Source: Clavibacter sp. B3I6
GTDB taxonomy: Bacteria; Actinomycetota; Actinomycetes; Actinomycetales; Microbacteriaceae
Assembly: GCF_030816895.1 (NCBI RefSeq)
Contig: NZ_JAUSYL010000001.1
Span: 1,178,001 to 1,242,000 of the forward strand
Direction: 5' to 3'
Length of the DNA: 64,000 nt
The stretch's first letter is position 1, and each line of letters opens with the position of its first letter. Below the pieces are notes generated by a model. The model was not told the origin of the DNA and ran no database searches. It worked only from the letters and a program-made list of their open reading frames with translations. Positions 49,856-57,800 of this stretch are shown one piece after another. The translations under genes were made by a program, and so were the position numbers.

Positions 49856-51156
49856 GACTTCACGTAGGGCTTGCCGGCGGCGGCAGGTCCCCGCACCTGC
49901 CCCACCAGTCCGGCGACCGCGGCGATGGTCACGACGTACGGCAGCATCAGCATGAACTCGCTCGGCACGGGCGACCCGATGACGCCGAGGACGTTCTGCA
50001 GGTTGCTCGCGAAGCCGAACAGGAGGGCCGCGAGCGTCGCGCGCAGCGGATCCCACCGGCCGAAGATGACCGCCGCCAGCGCGATGAACCCCGCGCCCGC
50101 GGTCATCTCCTTGTTGAAGGCGCCGACGGAGCCGAGCGTGAAGAACGCGCCGCCGAGGCCCGCGATGGCGCCCGCGAGGGAGACGTTCCAGAACCGCGTG
50201 GAGGCGACCTTGATGCCCACCGTGTCGGCGGCCTGCGGGTGCTCGCCGACGGCGCGCAGGCGGAGGCCCCAGCGCGTGTGGAAGAGGCAGTACCAGACGA
50301 GGAACACGGCCGCGTACATGACGTAGACGATGATCGTCTGCCGGAAGAGCACGGGCCCGATGATGGGGATCTGGCCGAGCACGGGGATGTCGATGCGGTC
50401 GAAGCGCGGCGGGGAGTTGAGGCGCTCCGGGTCCGCCGAGAGCACCTGCGAGAACAGGAAGCTCGTGAGGCCCGTGACGAGCACGTTGAGCACGACGCCG
50501 ACGATCACCTGGTCGACCAGGTACTTGATGGCGAACGCCGCGAGCACGAACGAGACGAGCATGCCGGCGACCATCGCGGCGGCGAGGCCGATGAGCGGCT
50601 GCCCCGTGAGGGACGCGACGACGGCGGAGACGAACGCGCCCGCGAGCAGCTGGCCCTCGATCGCGACGTTGACGACGCCGACGCGCTCCGAGAGCACGCC
50701 GCCGAGCGCGCCGAAGATGAGCGGCACGGACAGGCTCACGGTGCCGACGAGCAGGCCCGGCACCGGGATCGTCTGCCCCGCGGACGCCCAGGTGAGGAAC
50801 GCGACGAGGAAGAGGACCGCGAACACGGCCGTGAACCACAGCGGCACCTTCGCGGATCGGCGCACCAGCAGCGCCGACAGGACCGTCATCGCGGCGAGGA
50901 TCACCGTGACCACGATCCCGGTGGCCGCGGTCGGCAGCACGAGCGGCGCGAGCTGGATGAGGTCGGATCCCGTCGAGAGGCCGAACGTGCTCGACCCCTC
51001 GCGGCCGAGGAGCACGAACAGGACGAGCGAGATCGCCGTGAAGACGCCGAAGGCGACGGGCGCCTTCCAGCTCGTCGCGACGGCGCGCTCGAGGGCGACG
51101 GCCGCGGGGCCGTGGGGCGCCGCGGCGGGCGCCGGGGTGGGGGTGGTCACGGTCAC
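49852..51156 (-). CDS. nucleoside ABC transporter permease 2 (BmpC/NupQ-like)
   Basis: The 434-residue product has ten or so helices. LSERVGVVNVAIEGQLLAGA is the conserved EAA-like block of this branch of BPD_transp_2 permeases, with LRAVGEHPQAADTVGIKVAS and GFIALAAVIFGRWDPLRA later. It forms a heterodimer with the permease encoded upstream to import nucleosides. GTG 51156 overlaps the stop of that gene (GTGA); a second in-frame GTG lies two codons on. Confidence 0.9.
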   Translation of the reverse strand: MTVTTPTPAPAAAPHGPAAVALERAVATSWKAPVAFGVFTAISLVLFVLLGREGSSTFGLSTGSDLIQLAPLVLPTAATGIVVTVILAAMTVLSALLVRRSAKVPLWFTAVFAVLFLVAFLTWASAGQTIPVPGLLVGTVSLSVPLIFGALGGVLSERVGVVNVAIEGQLLAGAFVSAVVASLTGQPLIGLAAAMVAGMLVSFVLAAFAIKYLVDQVIVGVVLNVLVTGLTSFLFSQVLSADPERLNSPPRFDRIDIPVLGQIPIIGPVLFRQTIIVYVMYAAVFLVWYCLFHTRWGLRLRAVGEHPQAADTVGIKVASTRFWNVSLAGAIAGLGGAFFTLGSVGAFNKEMTAGAGFIALAAVIFGRWDPLRATLAALLFGFASNLQNVLGVIGSPVPSEFMLMLPYVVTIAAVAGLVGQVRGPAAAGKPYVKS

Positions 51157-52538
51157 GAGCTGAGCGCCGCCTTCCGGGTCCGGGTGGTGCGACGCGCCTG
51201 GCCCGGCGCGGGGAGGCGGAAGACCGCCCGCACGAGCGGGGGCGCCGCGATGAACAGGACGATGAGCGACTGGACGACCACGACGATGTCGATGGGCACG
51301 CCCTCGGCCGCCTGCATGGAGAAGCCGCCGGCCTTGAAGGCGCCGAACAGGATCCCCGCGACGAAGACGCCCCCGGGCCGGCTGCGGCCGAGCAGCGCCA
51401 CGGTGATGGCGTCGAAGCCGATGCCCGCGTCGATCCCCGAGCTGAAGCCCGTGGTGACGGTGCCGAGCACCTGGCTCGCCCCGGCGAGGCCCGCGAGCCC
51501 GCCGGAGATGAGCATGGCGTAGAGGTAGGAGCTCTTGACGTCGATGCCCGCGACGCGCGCGGCGCTGGGGTTCTCGCCGACCGCGCGGAAGCGGAAGCCG
51601 AGGCCGGAGCGGTTGAGGAGGTACCAGACGAGGACCGTCGCGACCACGACCACGAGGAAGCCCGCGTGCAGCGAGTACCGCTCGCCGAGGAGCGGCGGGA
51701 AGACGGCGGAGTCGAGCATCGCCGGGGTCTTCGGGTTGTTGGACCCGGGTGCCTGCAGCAGGCCCGGGGTGCGCAGCAGGTAGGAGAGGAGGTAGAAGGC
51801 GACGTAGTTGAGCATGATCGTGACGATCACCTCGTGCGCGCCGGTGCGGGCCTTGAGGAGGCCGACGATCCCGCCCCAGAGCGCCCCGCCCAGGATCCCC
51901 GCGCCGACCGCGAGCACCAGGTGGAGGACGGGCGGCATCGCGAAGCTGAAGCCCACCCAGCCGGCGCACGCGGCGGCGATGAGCATCTGGCCGCGGGCGC
52001 CGATGTTGAACAGGCCCACGCGGAACGCGAGCGCGACGCCGAGTCCCGCCGCGATGAGCGGCGTCGCGAAGGTCAGCGTCTCGGTGAGCGGCTTGATGCC
52101 GTTCTCGAAGCCGGGCCGGCGGAAGTTGTAGACCGAGCCCTGGAAGAGGGCGGAGTAGGCGCCGGCCGCGGCGTCCCATCCGGCGCGGAGGGTGTCGAGC
52201 GGGCGGCTGAAGAAGTAGCCGGCGGCCTTCTGCGTCTCCTCGTCGGTGACCGCGATGAGCAGCGCGCCGACGACGAGCGAGAGCACGACCGCGAGCACGG
52301 ACAGCAGCGCGCTGCCGCTCGCGATCTCGCGGAGGATCCGCCCGGCGCGCGAGCCGTCGGCGTCGCCGGGACGGGCGCCGTCGCCGGGCGCCGCGGTCGC
52401 GACGGCGGGGACGCCCGCGGGCGCCTCGGAGCGCGTCGGGTCGCCCACGGATCCGGCCTCGCGACCGGAGGCGGGCAGCTGCCCCGCGGACGGGTCCTGG
52501 GGGCCGTGGCCCTCGGGACGTCGGGTGTCGTCGGTCAT
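51153..52538 (-). CDS. nucleoside ABC transporter permease 1 (BmpB/NupP-like)
   Basis: The 461-residue product has a disordered Pro/Ala/Gly-rich N-terminal extension (1-65) not needed in the family, then about eight to ten helices with FRVGLFNIGARGQMLIAAAC, GAHEVIVTIMLNYVAFYLLS, FRAVGENPSAARVAGIDVKS and FDAITVALLGRSRPGGVFVA, the usual blocks of nucleoside permeases. ATG 52538 overlaps the ATPase stop (ATGA). Confidence 0.9.
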   Translation of the reverse strand: MTDDTRRPEGHGPQDPSAGQLPASGREAGSVGDPTRSEAPAGVPAVATAAPGDGARPGDADGSRAGRILREIASGSALLSVLAVVLSLVVGALLIAVTDEETQKAAGYFFSRPLDTLRAGWDAAAGAYSALFQGSVYNFRRPGFENGIKPLTETLTFATPLIAAGLGVALAFRVGLFNIGARGQMLIAAACAGWVGFSFAMPPVLHLVLAVGAGILGGALWGGIVGLLKARTGAHEVIVTIMLNYVAFYLLSYLLRTPGLLQAPGSNNPKTPAMLDSAVFPPLLGERYSLHAGFLVVVVATVLVWYLLNRSGLGFRFRAVGENPSAARVAGIDVKSSYLYAMLISGGLAGLAGASQVLGTVTTGFSSGIDAGIGFDAITVALLGRSRPGGVFVAGILFGAFKAGGFSMQAAEGVPIDIVVVVQSLIVLFIAAPPLVRAVFRLPAPGQARRTTRTRKAALSS

Positions 52539-54076
52539 GCGGTGCGCCCTCCGGCGGTCGTGGTGGTGGTGACGGATGCCGGGACCTCGCCGGCCATCAT
52601 CAGGCCGAGCACGTCGCGCGGGGTGTCGCCCGGGACGATGCCGACGATGCCGCCGCGGTACATGACGGCGATGCGGTCGGCCAGCGCCGCGACCTCGTCG
52701 AGCTCCGTGGAGACGACGATGACGGGCAGGCCCCGGTCGCGCGTCTCGACGACGCGGGTGTGCACGAACTCGATGGACCCGACGTCGAGGCCGCGCGTGG
52801 GCTGCGCGGCGACGAACAGGCGGAGGTCGCGGCTGAGCTCGCGCGCCAGCACGACCTTCTGCGCGTTGCCGCCGGAGAGCCGGCCGACGTGCGTGTCGAT
52901 GCCCTGCGTGCGGATGTCGAACTCGCGCACGCGGTCGCGCGCGAACTCGTCGAGGTAGCCGAGCTTGAGGGATCCGGCCACCACGAAGGGCGGGCTGTCG
53001 GACCGGTCGAGCATGAGGTTCTCGGCGATGGTGAACTCGGCGACGAGCCCGTCCTCGTTGCGGTCCTCGGGGACGAAGCCCACGCCGGCGTCGAGCACGC
53101 GGCGGACCGACCGGCCCGTGAGGCGGGTGCCGTCGAGGTCGATGGTGCCGGAGACGCGGGGCTGCAGCCCGAGGATCGCCTCCGTGAGCTCGGTCTGGCC
53201 GTTGCCCTGCACGCCCGCGATGGCGAGGATCTCCCCCGCGCGGACCTCGAAGCTGACGCCGTCGACGACGACCTGCCCGGACGCGTCGACGACCGTGAGG
53301 TCGCGCACCACGAGGGCGGCGGCGCCGGGCGTCGCCGGCGCCTTCTGCACGGTGAGCGAGACGCTCCGGCCGACCATGAGCGAGGCGAGCTCGGCGTTGC
53401 TGGCGGTGGGCTCGGCCTCGCCGACCACCTTGCCCAGCCGGATGACGGTGATGCGGTCCGCGACCTCGCGGACCTCGCGCAGCTTGTGGGTGATGAAGAC
53501 GATGCCCGTGCCGGAGTCCCGCAGCTGCTTCATGATGACCATGAGCTCGTCGGTCTCCTGCGGCGTCAGCACCGCCGTCGGCTCGTCGAACACGAGCACC
53601 TCGGCGTCGCGCGACAGGGCCTTGATGATCTCGACGCGCTGCTGCACGCCGACGGGGAGGTCCGCGACGAGCGCGTCGGGGTCCACGTCGAAGCCGAACC
53701 GGGCGGAGATCTCGCGCACCTTCGCGCGGGCGCTCGCCAGGTCGAGCCGGCCGCCGGCCTTCGTCTCCTCGTGGCCGAGCATGACGTTCTCCGCGACCGT
53801 GAAGACGGGGATGAGCATGAAGTGCTGGTGGACCATGCCGATGCCGGCCGCCATGGCGTCGCCGGGTCCGGCGAAGCGCGCCACCCGGTCGTCGAGGAGG
53901 ATCTCGCCCTCCTCCGCCTGGTACAGGCCGTAGAGCACGTTCATCAGCGTGGACTTGCCGGCGCCGTTCTCGCCCAGGAGGCAGTGGATCTCGCCCGGGT
54001 GGACGACGAGGTCGATGTGGTCGTTGGCCACCAGCGCGCCGAAGCGCTTGGTGATTCCCCGCAGTTCGAGCTTCAT
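52535..54076 (-). CDS. nucleoside ABC transporter ATPase (double nucleotide-binding, NupO/BmpB-type)
   Basis: The 513-residue product has two ATPase halves. The first has GENGAGKST, GMVHQHFMLIPVFTVAENVM, LPVGVQQRVEIIKAL and VLVFDEPTAVLTPQE. The second has a degenerate Walker A (GVQGNGQTE) and GRLSGGNAQKVVLARELSRD with AAQPTRGLDVG. This asymmetric layout is standard for importers of nucleosides and sugars with the BPD_transp_2 fold. ATG 54076 has only a weak ribosome site. A hairpin separates it from the upstream binding protein gene. Confidence 0.94.
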   Translation of the reverse strand: MKLELRGITKRFGALVANDHIDLVVHPGEIHCLLGENGAGKSTLMNVLYGLYQAEEGEILLDDRVARFAGPGDAMAAGIGMVHQHFMLIPVFTVAENVMLGHEETKAGGRLDLASARAKVREISARFGFDVDPDALVADLPVGVQQRVEIIKALSRDAEVLVFDEPTAVLTPQETDELMVIMKQLRDSGTGIVFITHKLREVREVADRITVIRLGKVVGEAEPTASNAELASLMVGRSVSLTVQKAPATPGAAALVVRDLTVVDASGQVVVDGVSFEVRAGEILAIAGVQGNGQTELTEAILGLQPRVSGTIDLDGTRLTGRSVRRVLDAGVGFVPEDRNEDGLVAEFTIAENLMLDRSDSPPFVVAGSLKLGYLDEFARDRVREFDIRTQGIDTHVGRLSGGNAQKVVLARELSRDLRLFVAAQPTRGLDVGSIEFVHTRVVETRDRGLPVIVVSTELDEVAALADRIAVMYRGGIVGIVPGDTPRDVLGLMMAGEVPASVTTTTTAGGRTA

Positions 54077-54112
54077 GGGATCAATCCGTTCGGTGGGTGG
54101 GGTGAGCACGCG

Positions 54113-54144
54113 GCGGGGGGACCGGCGCCTGCCGATCCCCCCGC
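54113..54144 (-). terminator. hairpin between binding protein and ATPase genes, possible attenuator
   Basis: GCGGGGGGACCGG (54113-54125) and CCGATCCCCCCGC (54132-54144) pair with one mismatch around a 6-nt loop. In the transcription direction it follows the lipoprotein gene, so it can give more lipoprotein than transporter by partial termination. Confidence 0.6.
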
Positions 54145-54157
54145 GGTGCGTTCGATG

Positions 54158-55252
54158 CTACTTCGTCAGCGACGAGGGCGACTCGACGGTGATCGAGCCG
54201 TCGACGATGCCCGCCTTGATGGTCTCGATCTCGTCGGCCAGCTCGGCCGGGACCTTCGACTCGAAGTCGTGGAACGGGGCGATGTCGACGCCGCCGTTCT
54301 CCAGCGTGCCCACGTACGGCGTGGCGTCGAACTCGCCCTCGGCCGCCGTCGTCACGACGTCCTCGACGCCCGCGTCGATGCCCTTCAGCACCGAGGTGAG
54401 GAAGAGGTCCTTGAGGTCGGGCGCGGTCTCGTACGCGTCGGAGTCGACGCCGACGAGGGCGATCTCCTTGTCGCTGGAGTCGCGGATCGCCTCGCCGGCG
54501 CTGAGGAAGATCGGGCCGCCGACGGGCATGATGACGTCCGCGCCCTGGTCGATGAGCGTCTGGGCGCTGGTCTTCGCGGCGGGGTTCGCCTCGAAGCCGC
54601 CGGTGAACGAGCCGGTCTGGCTCGCGACGTCCCAGCCGATGGCCTTGACGTCCGTGCCCTTCTGCTCGTTGAAGTACTCGACGCCGTCCACGAAGCCGTC
54701 CATGAAGATCGTGACGGTCGGGATCTGCAGGCCGCCGAAGGTGCCGACGGTGCCGGTCTTGGAGTAGGCCGCAGCGGAGTAGCCCGCGAGGAACGCGGCC
54801 TCGCTCGTGTTGAAGGTGATGGGCTTCACGTTCGGGGCGTCGATGGACGCGTCGTCGATGATCGCGTAGTCGGTGTCCGGGTTGGCGGTCGCCGCCTCCT
54901 TGGTGGCGTCCGCGAGGAGGAAGCCGACCGTCACGATGAGGCCGCAGCCCTGGTCCGCGAGGTTGGTGAGGTTCGGGCCGAAGTCGGTCTCGGCGGCCGA
55001 CTCGACCGTCTTGGGGGTCTCGAGGCCCGCGGCGGTGGCGCCCGCGGTGAGGCCCTCGAAGCCGAGCTGGTTGAACGACTTGTCGTCGAACCCGCCGGAG
55101 TCGGAGACCATGCAGGAGAGGAGGTCGCTGTTCGCCTCGCCGCCCGCACCTCCCGTCGTGGACTCGGGGGCGGCACCGCAGCCCGCGAGGAGCGCGGTGA
55201 TGCCGACGGCGGCGAGACCGCCGAAGGCGGCCTTTCGGGTGGTGATGGTCAC
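54158..55252 (-). CDS. BMP family nucleoside-binding lipoprotein (copy 1)
   Basis: The 364-residue product has a lipoprotein signal ending LLAGC (C25) and then a PnrA/Bmp-type binding domain: CMVSDSGGFDDKSFNQLGFE, TVGFLLADATKEAA, AYSKTGTVGTFGGLQIPTVT, IFMDGFVDGVEYF and ADVIMPVGGPIFLSAG. It captures nucleosides outside the membrane for the ABC transporter encoded downstream. GTG 55252 has GGAGG 5 bp upstream. The gene heads the operon that runs through ATPase and permeases to cdd and deoA. Confidence 0.93.
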   Translation of the reverse strand: MTITTRKAAFGGLAAVGITALLAGCGAAPESTTGGAGGEANSDLLSCMVSDSGGFDDKSFNQLGFEGLTAGATAAGLETPKTVESAAETDFGPNLTNLADQGCGLIVTVGFLLADATKEAATANPDTDYAIIDDASIDAPNVKPITFNTSEAAFLAGYSAAAYSKTGTVGTFGGLQIPTVTIFMDGFVDGVEYFNEQKGTDVKAIGWDVASQTGSFTGGFEANPAAKTSAQTLIDQGADVIMPVGGPIFLSAGEAIRDSSDKEIALVGVDSDAYETAPDLKDLFLTSVLKGIDAGVEDVVTTAAEGEFDATPYVGTLENGGVDIAPFHDFESKVPAELADEIETIKAGIVDGSITVESPSSLTK

Positions 55253-55297
55253 TGTGGCCTCCAGTTGCAGCCCGGGTCCGCCGGGCGATGTGGGTTC

Positions 55298-55303
55298 ATG
55301 TTA
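55298..55303 (-). promoter_or_regulatory. candidate -10 box of the nucleoside uptake operon
   Basis: TAACAT on the minus strand would give a leader of about 40 nt. A partial dyad TGGGT/ACCCA (55291-55307) surrounds it and could be an operator. Confidence 0.45.
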
Positions 55304-55317
55304 CCCATGCGCGGGAA

Positions 55318-55351
55318 TGCCTCCCGCGCCCCGATCGGGGCGCAGGAGGCA
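55318..55351 (-). terminator. terminator after BMP lipoprotein copy 2
   Basis: TGCCTCC (55318-55324) and GGAGGCA (55345-55351) enclose the palindrome GCGCCCCGATCGGGGCGC with a single mismatch between the two stems. A further inverted repeat GCGTTACC/GGTAACGC lies at 55353-55394. Together they separate the two lipoprotein transcripts. Confidence 0.8.
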
Positions 55352-55402
55352 AGCGTTACCGATCCGGGACGACCCCGAAACACCGCGGTAACGCGGGGCC
55401 TG

Positions 55403-56479
55403 CTACGGGGTCGAGACCGACTCCACCTCGACCTCGCCGGAGACGATCCGCGCCTCCAGCGCGTCGAGCTCCGCCTGCAGCTCGGCCGGCACCGAGGCGG
55501 CCAGGTCGTGGTACCCGGCGAGGCCCACGCCGCCGTTCGCGAGCGTCCCCACGTACGGCTCGGAGGAGAAGGTCCCGTCCTGGTCGTCGCCGACGATGTC
55601 GACGACGGCCTGGCCCGTGTCCTTGAGCACGCTCGTGAGCAGGAGCGGCCGGTACTCGGCCGGCAGGGTGTCGTAGCCGTCGTTGTCGACCCAGATGAGC
55701 TTGCCGCTGCCGTGCGCGAGGATCGCCGACGCGGCGCCCTCCCCCACCTGGCCCGCGACGGGCATGATCACGTCGGCGCCCTGGTCGAGCAGGTTCTGCG
55801 TGGTGTTCCGGCCCTTGGAGACGTCCTCGAAGTCGCCGGTGAAGGTGCCGTCCTGCGCGGCCGGGTCCCACCCGAGCGCGACGACCTGCGTGCCGTGCGC
55901 CTGGTTGTAGGCCGCGACGCCGTCGACGAAGCCGTCCATGAAGAGGGTGACGGGCGGCTGGTTGCCGCCGCCGAAGGTGCCGACCTTGCCGGTCTCGCTG
56001 ACGCCCGCCGCGAGGTACCCCGCGAGGTAGGAGGCCTGGGCCGTGTCGAAGACGAGCGGCTTGACGTTGGGGGCGTCGACGACCTCGTCGACGATGGAGA
56101 AGTGCACGTCGGGGTTGTCGGCCGCGGCGGCGGCGGTCGCCTCCGCGAGCTCGTAGCCGACCGTGAGGATGAAGCCGCAGCCCGTCCCGACCGCCTGCTC
56201 GACGTTGGGGGCGAGGTCGGTCTCCGAGGTCGAGACGAGGACGTCGGCCTGGATCCCGAGCTCCTCCTCGGCCCGCTGCAGGCCCTCCCAGCTGGACTGG
56301 TTGAAGGAGCGGTCCTGCAGGCCGCCGGAGTTCGTGACCATGCGGGCGCAGTAGTCGGTCGCGGAGGCCGATCCGGTCGCGCCGGGTTCGGGGGCCGCGC
56401 CGCATCCCGCCAGGGACGCGGCGGCGAGGAGGGCGAGGGGCAGGGTGGCGATGCGGAGGACGCGCGGGGTGCGGGGCAT
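55403..56479 (-). CDS. BMP family nucleoside-binding lipoprotein (copy 2)
   Basis: The 358-residue product has a lipoprotein signal ending SLAGC (C26), then CARMVTNSGGLQDRSFNQSS, FILTVGYELAEATAAAAADN, VSETGKVGTFGGGNQPPVTL, FMDGFVDGVAAYN and ADVIMPVAGQVGEGA, clearly paralogous to copy 1 but diverged. It has its own promoter (TAGATT 6 nt before ATG 56479) and a strong terminator, so it is expressed separately and may give the same transporter a different nucleoside specificity. No second ATPase or permease accompanies it. Confidence 0.9.
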   Translation of the reverse strand: MPRTPRVLRIATLPLALLAAASLAGCGAAPEPGATGSASATDYCARMVTNSGGLQDRSFNQSSWEGLQRAEEELGIQADVLVSTSETDLAPNVEQAVGTGCGFILTVGYELAEATAAAAADNPDVHFSIVDEVVDAPNVKPLVFDTAQASYLAGYLAAGVSETGKVGTFGGGNQPPVTLFMDGFVDGVAAYNQAHGTQVVALGWDPAAQDGTFTGDFEDVSKGRNTTQNLLDQGADVIMPVAGQVGEGAASAILAHGSGKLIWVDNDGYDTLPAEYRPLLLTSVLKDTGQAVVDIVGDDQDGTFSSEPYVGTLANGGVGLAGYHDLAASVPAELQAELDALEARIVSGEVEVESVSTP

Positions 56480-56485
56480 CCCCGG

Positions 56486-56491
56486 AATCTA
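56486..56491 (-). promoter_or_regulatory. -10 box of BMP lipoprotein copy 2, probable leaderless
   Basis: TAGATT on the minus strand, then CCGGGG and ATG 56479 (6-nt gap). The same hexamer precedes add. Confidence 0.6.
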
Positions 56492-56552
56492 ACCGCGCGG
56501 CTCCGGGCGCTCTCCGCCCGTGGAAACCCCCGAGGGGATCGTTGCCCCTTCG

Positions 56553-57674
56553 TTACAGGACGTCCGTCCCGCCGCTGAGCTTGAGGGCGTCAACGACGCT
56601 CTTCACGCGCTGCGCGTTCTCCTTGGTCGTGACGAGCAGCGCGTCGGGGGTGTCGACCACGACGATGTCGCGCACGCCGATGAGGCTGATGACGCGCTTG
56701 CTGTTCGCGACGACGATGCCGCTCGACGCGTCGGACAGCACGCGGGCGTCCTCGCCCAGGATCACGAGGTCGGACTTGCGGCCGCTCGAGTGCATCTTGG
56801 CGACGGAGGCGAAGTCGCCCACGTCATCCCAGGTGAAGCCGCCGGGGATCACGGCGAGCGCTCCCCGGGCGGCGGCCGGCTCGGCCACGGCGTAGTCGAT
56901 GGCGATCTTCTTGAGGTTCGGCCAGACGCGGTCGACGACGACGCCGCGTTCCGCGGTGTCCCACGCCGCGGCGAGCTCCAGGACGCCCTTCAGCAGCTCG
57001 GGCTCCGTGCGGCCGAGCTCCTCGAGGAGGCGGTCGGCGCGCGCGATGAACATGCCCGCGTTCCAGAGGTGCGTGCCGCCCTTCACGTAGCCGCGGGCGA
57101 CGCCGATGCTCGGCTTCTCCACGAAGGACGCGACCTCGAGGGCGTGCGGCGCGCCGTCGATGCTCAGCGCCTTGCCGGTGTGGATGTAGCCGAAGCCCGT
57201 CGCGGGCTCCGTGGGGGTGATGCCGATGGTGGTGATGTAGCCGGCGTCGGCCGCGATGACGGCCTCGCGGACCGTGTCGCGGAACCGGTCGGGGTCGGCG
57301 ATGACGTGGTCGGCGGCGAACGAGCCGATGATGACGCCGGGCTCACGGCTTTCGAGGATGGCGGCGGCGAGAGCGATGGCCGCGGTGCTGTCGCGCCCCT
57401 CGCTCTCGAGGACGACGTTCGGGTCGGCGAGCTCGGGGAGCTGGGCCTCGACGGCGGCGCGGTGGGCGCGGCCGGTGACCACCATGATCCGGTCCTCGCC
57501 GGAGAGGGGCGCGAGCCGCTCCCACGTGTCGCGGAGGAGCGTGCGGCCGGAGCCCGTGAGGTCGTGCAGGAACTTGGGCGCGTCGGCGCGCGAGAGGGGC
57601 CAGAGCCTCGAGCCCACGCCTCCGGCGGGGATCACGCTGTAGAAACGGGAGATCGCGCTCGTCTGCTCGGTCAT
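56553..57674 (-). CDS. manC: mannose-1-phosphate guanylyltransferase
   Basis: The 373-residue product starts FYSVIPAGGVGSRLWPLSRA (GGxGxRLWPLSR signature), with KFLHDLTGSGRTLLRDT, ESEGRDSTAAIALAAAI, SFAADHVI, FVEKPSIGVARGYV and LWNAGMFIARADRLL. Length is that of a pure GDP-mannose pyrophosphorylase, without the isomerase domain of bifunctional ManC/AlgA. It makes GDP-mannose for the divergent mannosyltransferase. ATG 57674 follows TAGGGT by 6 nt, so leaderless expression is likely. Confidence 0.94.
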   Translation of the reverse strand: MTEQTSAISRFYSVIPAGGVGSRLWPLSRADAPKFLHDLTGSGRTLLRDTWERLAPLSGEDRIMVVTGRAHRAAVEAQLPELADPNVVLESEGRDSTAAIALAAAILESREPGVIIGSFAADHVIADPDRFRDTVREAVIAADAGYITTIGITPTEPATGFGYIHTGKALSIDGAPHALEVASFVEKPSIGVARGYVKGGTHLWNAGMFIARADRLLEELGRTEPELLKGVLELAAAWDTAERGVVVDRVWPNLKKIAIDYAVAEPAAARGALAVIPGGFTWDDVGDFASVAKMHSSGRKSDLVILGEDARVLSDASSGIVVANSKRVISLIGVRDIVVVDTPDALLVTTKENAQRVKSVVDALKLSGGTDVL

Positions 57675-57680
57675 GCGCTC

Positions 57681-57686
57681 ACCCTA
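57681..57686 (-). promoter_or_regulatory. -10 box of manC, probable leaderless
   Basis: TAGGGT on the minus strand, then GAGCGC and the ATG. Confidence 0.6.
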
Positions 57687-57787
57687 TCGGCAGCCTGGGA
57701 GGCGCCCGGATGCGCTGGACGCGCCGAGTTCACGCGACCGCAACAGGGCGTTCACGGCGCCGCGGCGCCCCCGACGACGCCGGTGCC

Positions 57788-57793
57788 TAGCGT
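57788..57793 (+). promoter_or_regulatory. -10 box of the GT4 mannosyltransferase gene, probable leaderless
   Basis: TAGCGT, then 7 nt (CGTGGCC) and ATG 57801. It is divergent from the manC promoter about 100 bp away. Confidence 0.6.
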
Positions 57794-57800
57794 CGTGGCC

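Noticed and set aside
52760..56578. A 1272-codon plus-strand open frame opposite the transporter and lipoprotein genes
   Set aside because: High-GC antisense frame rich in Glu, Val, Asp, Arg and Gly. The minus-strand genes have intact families and motifs.
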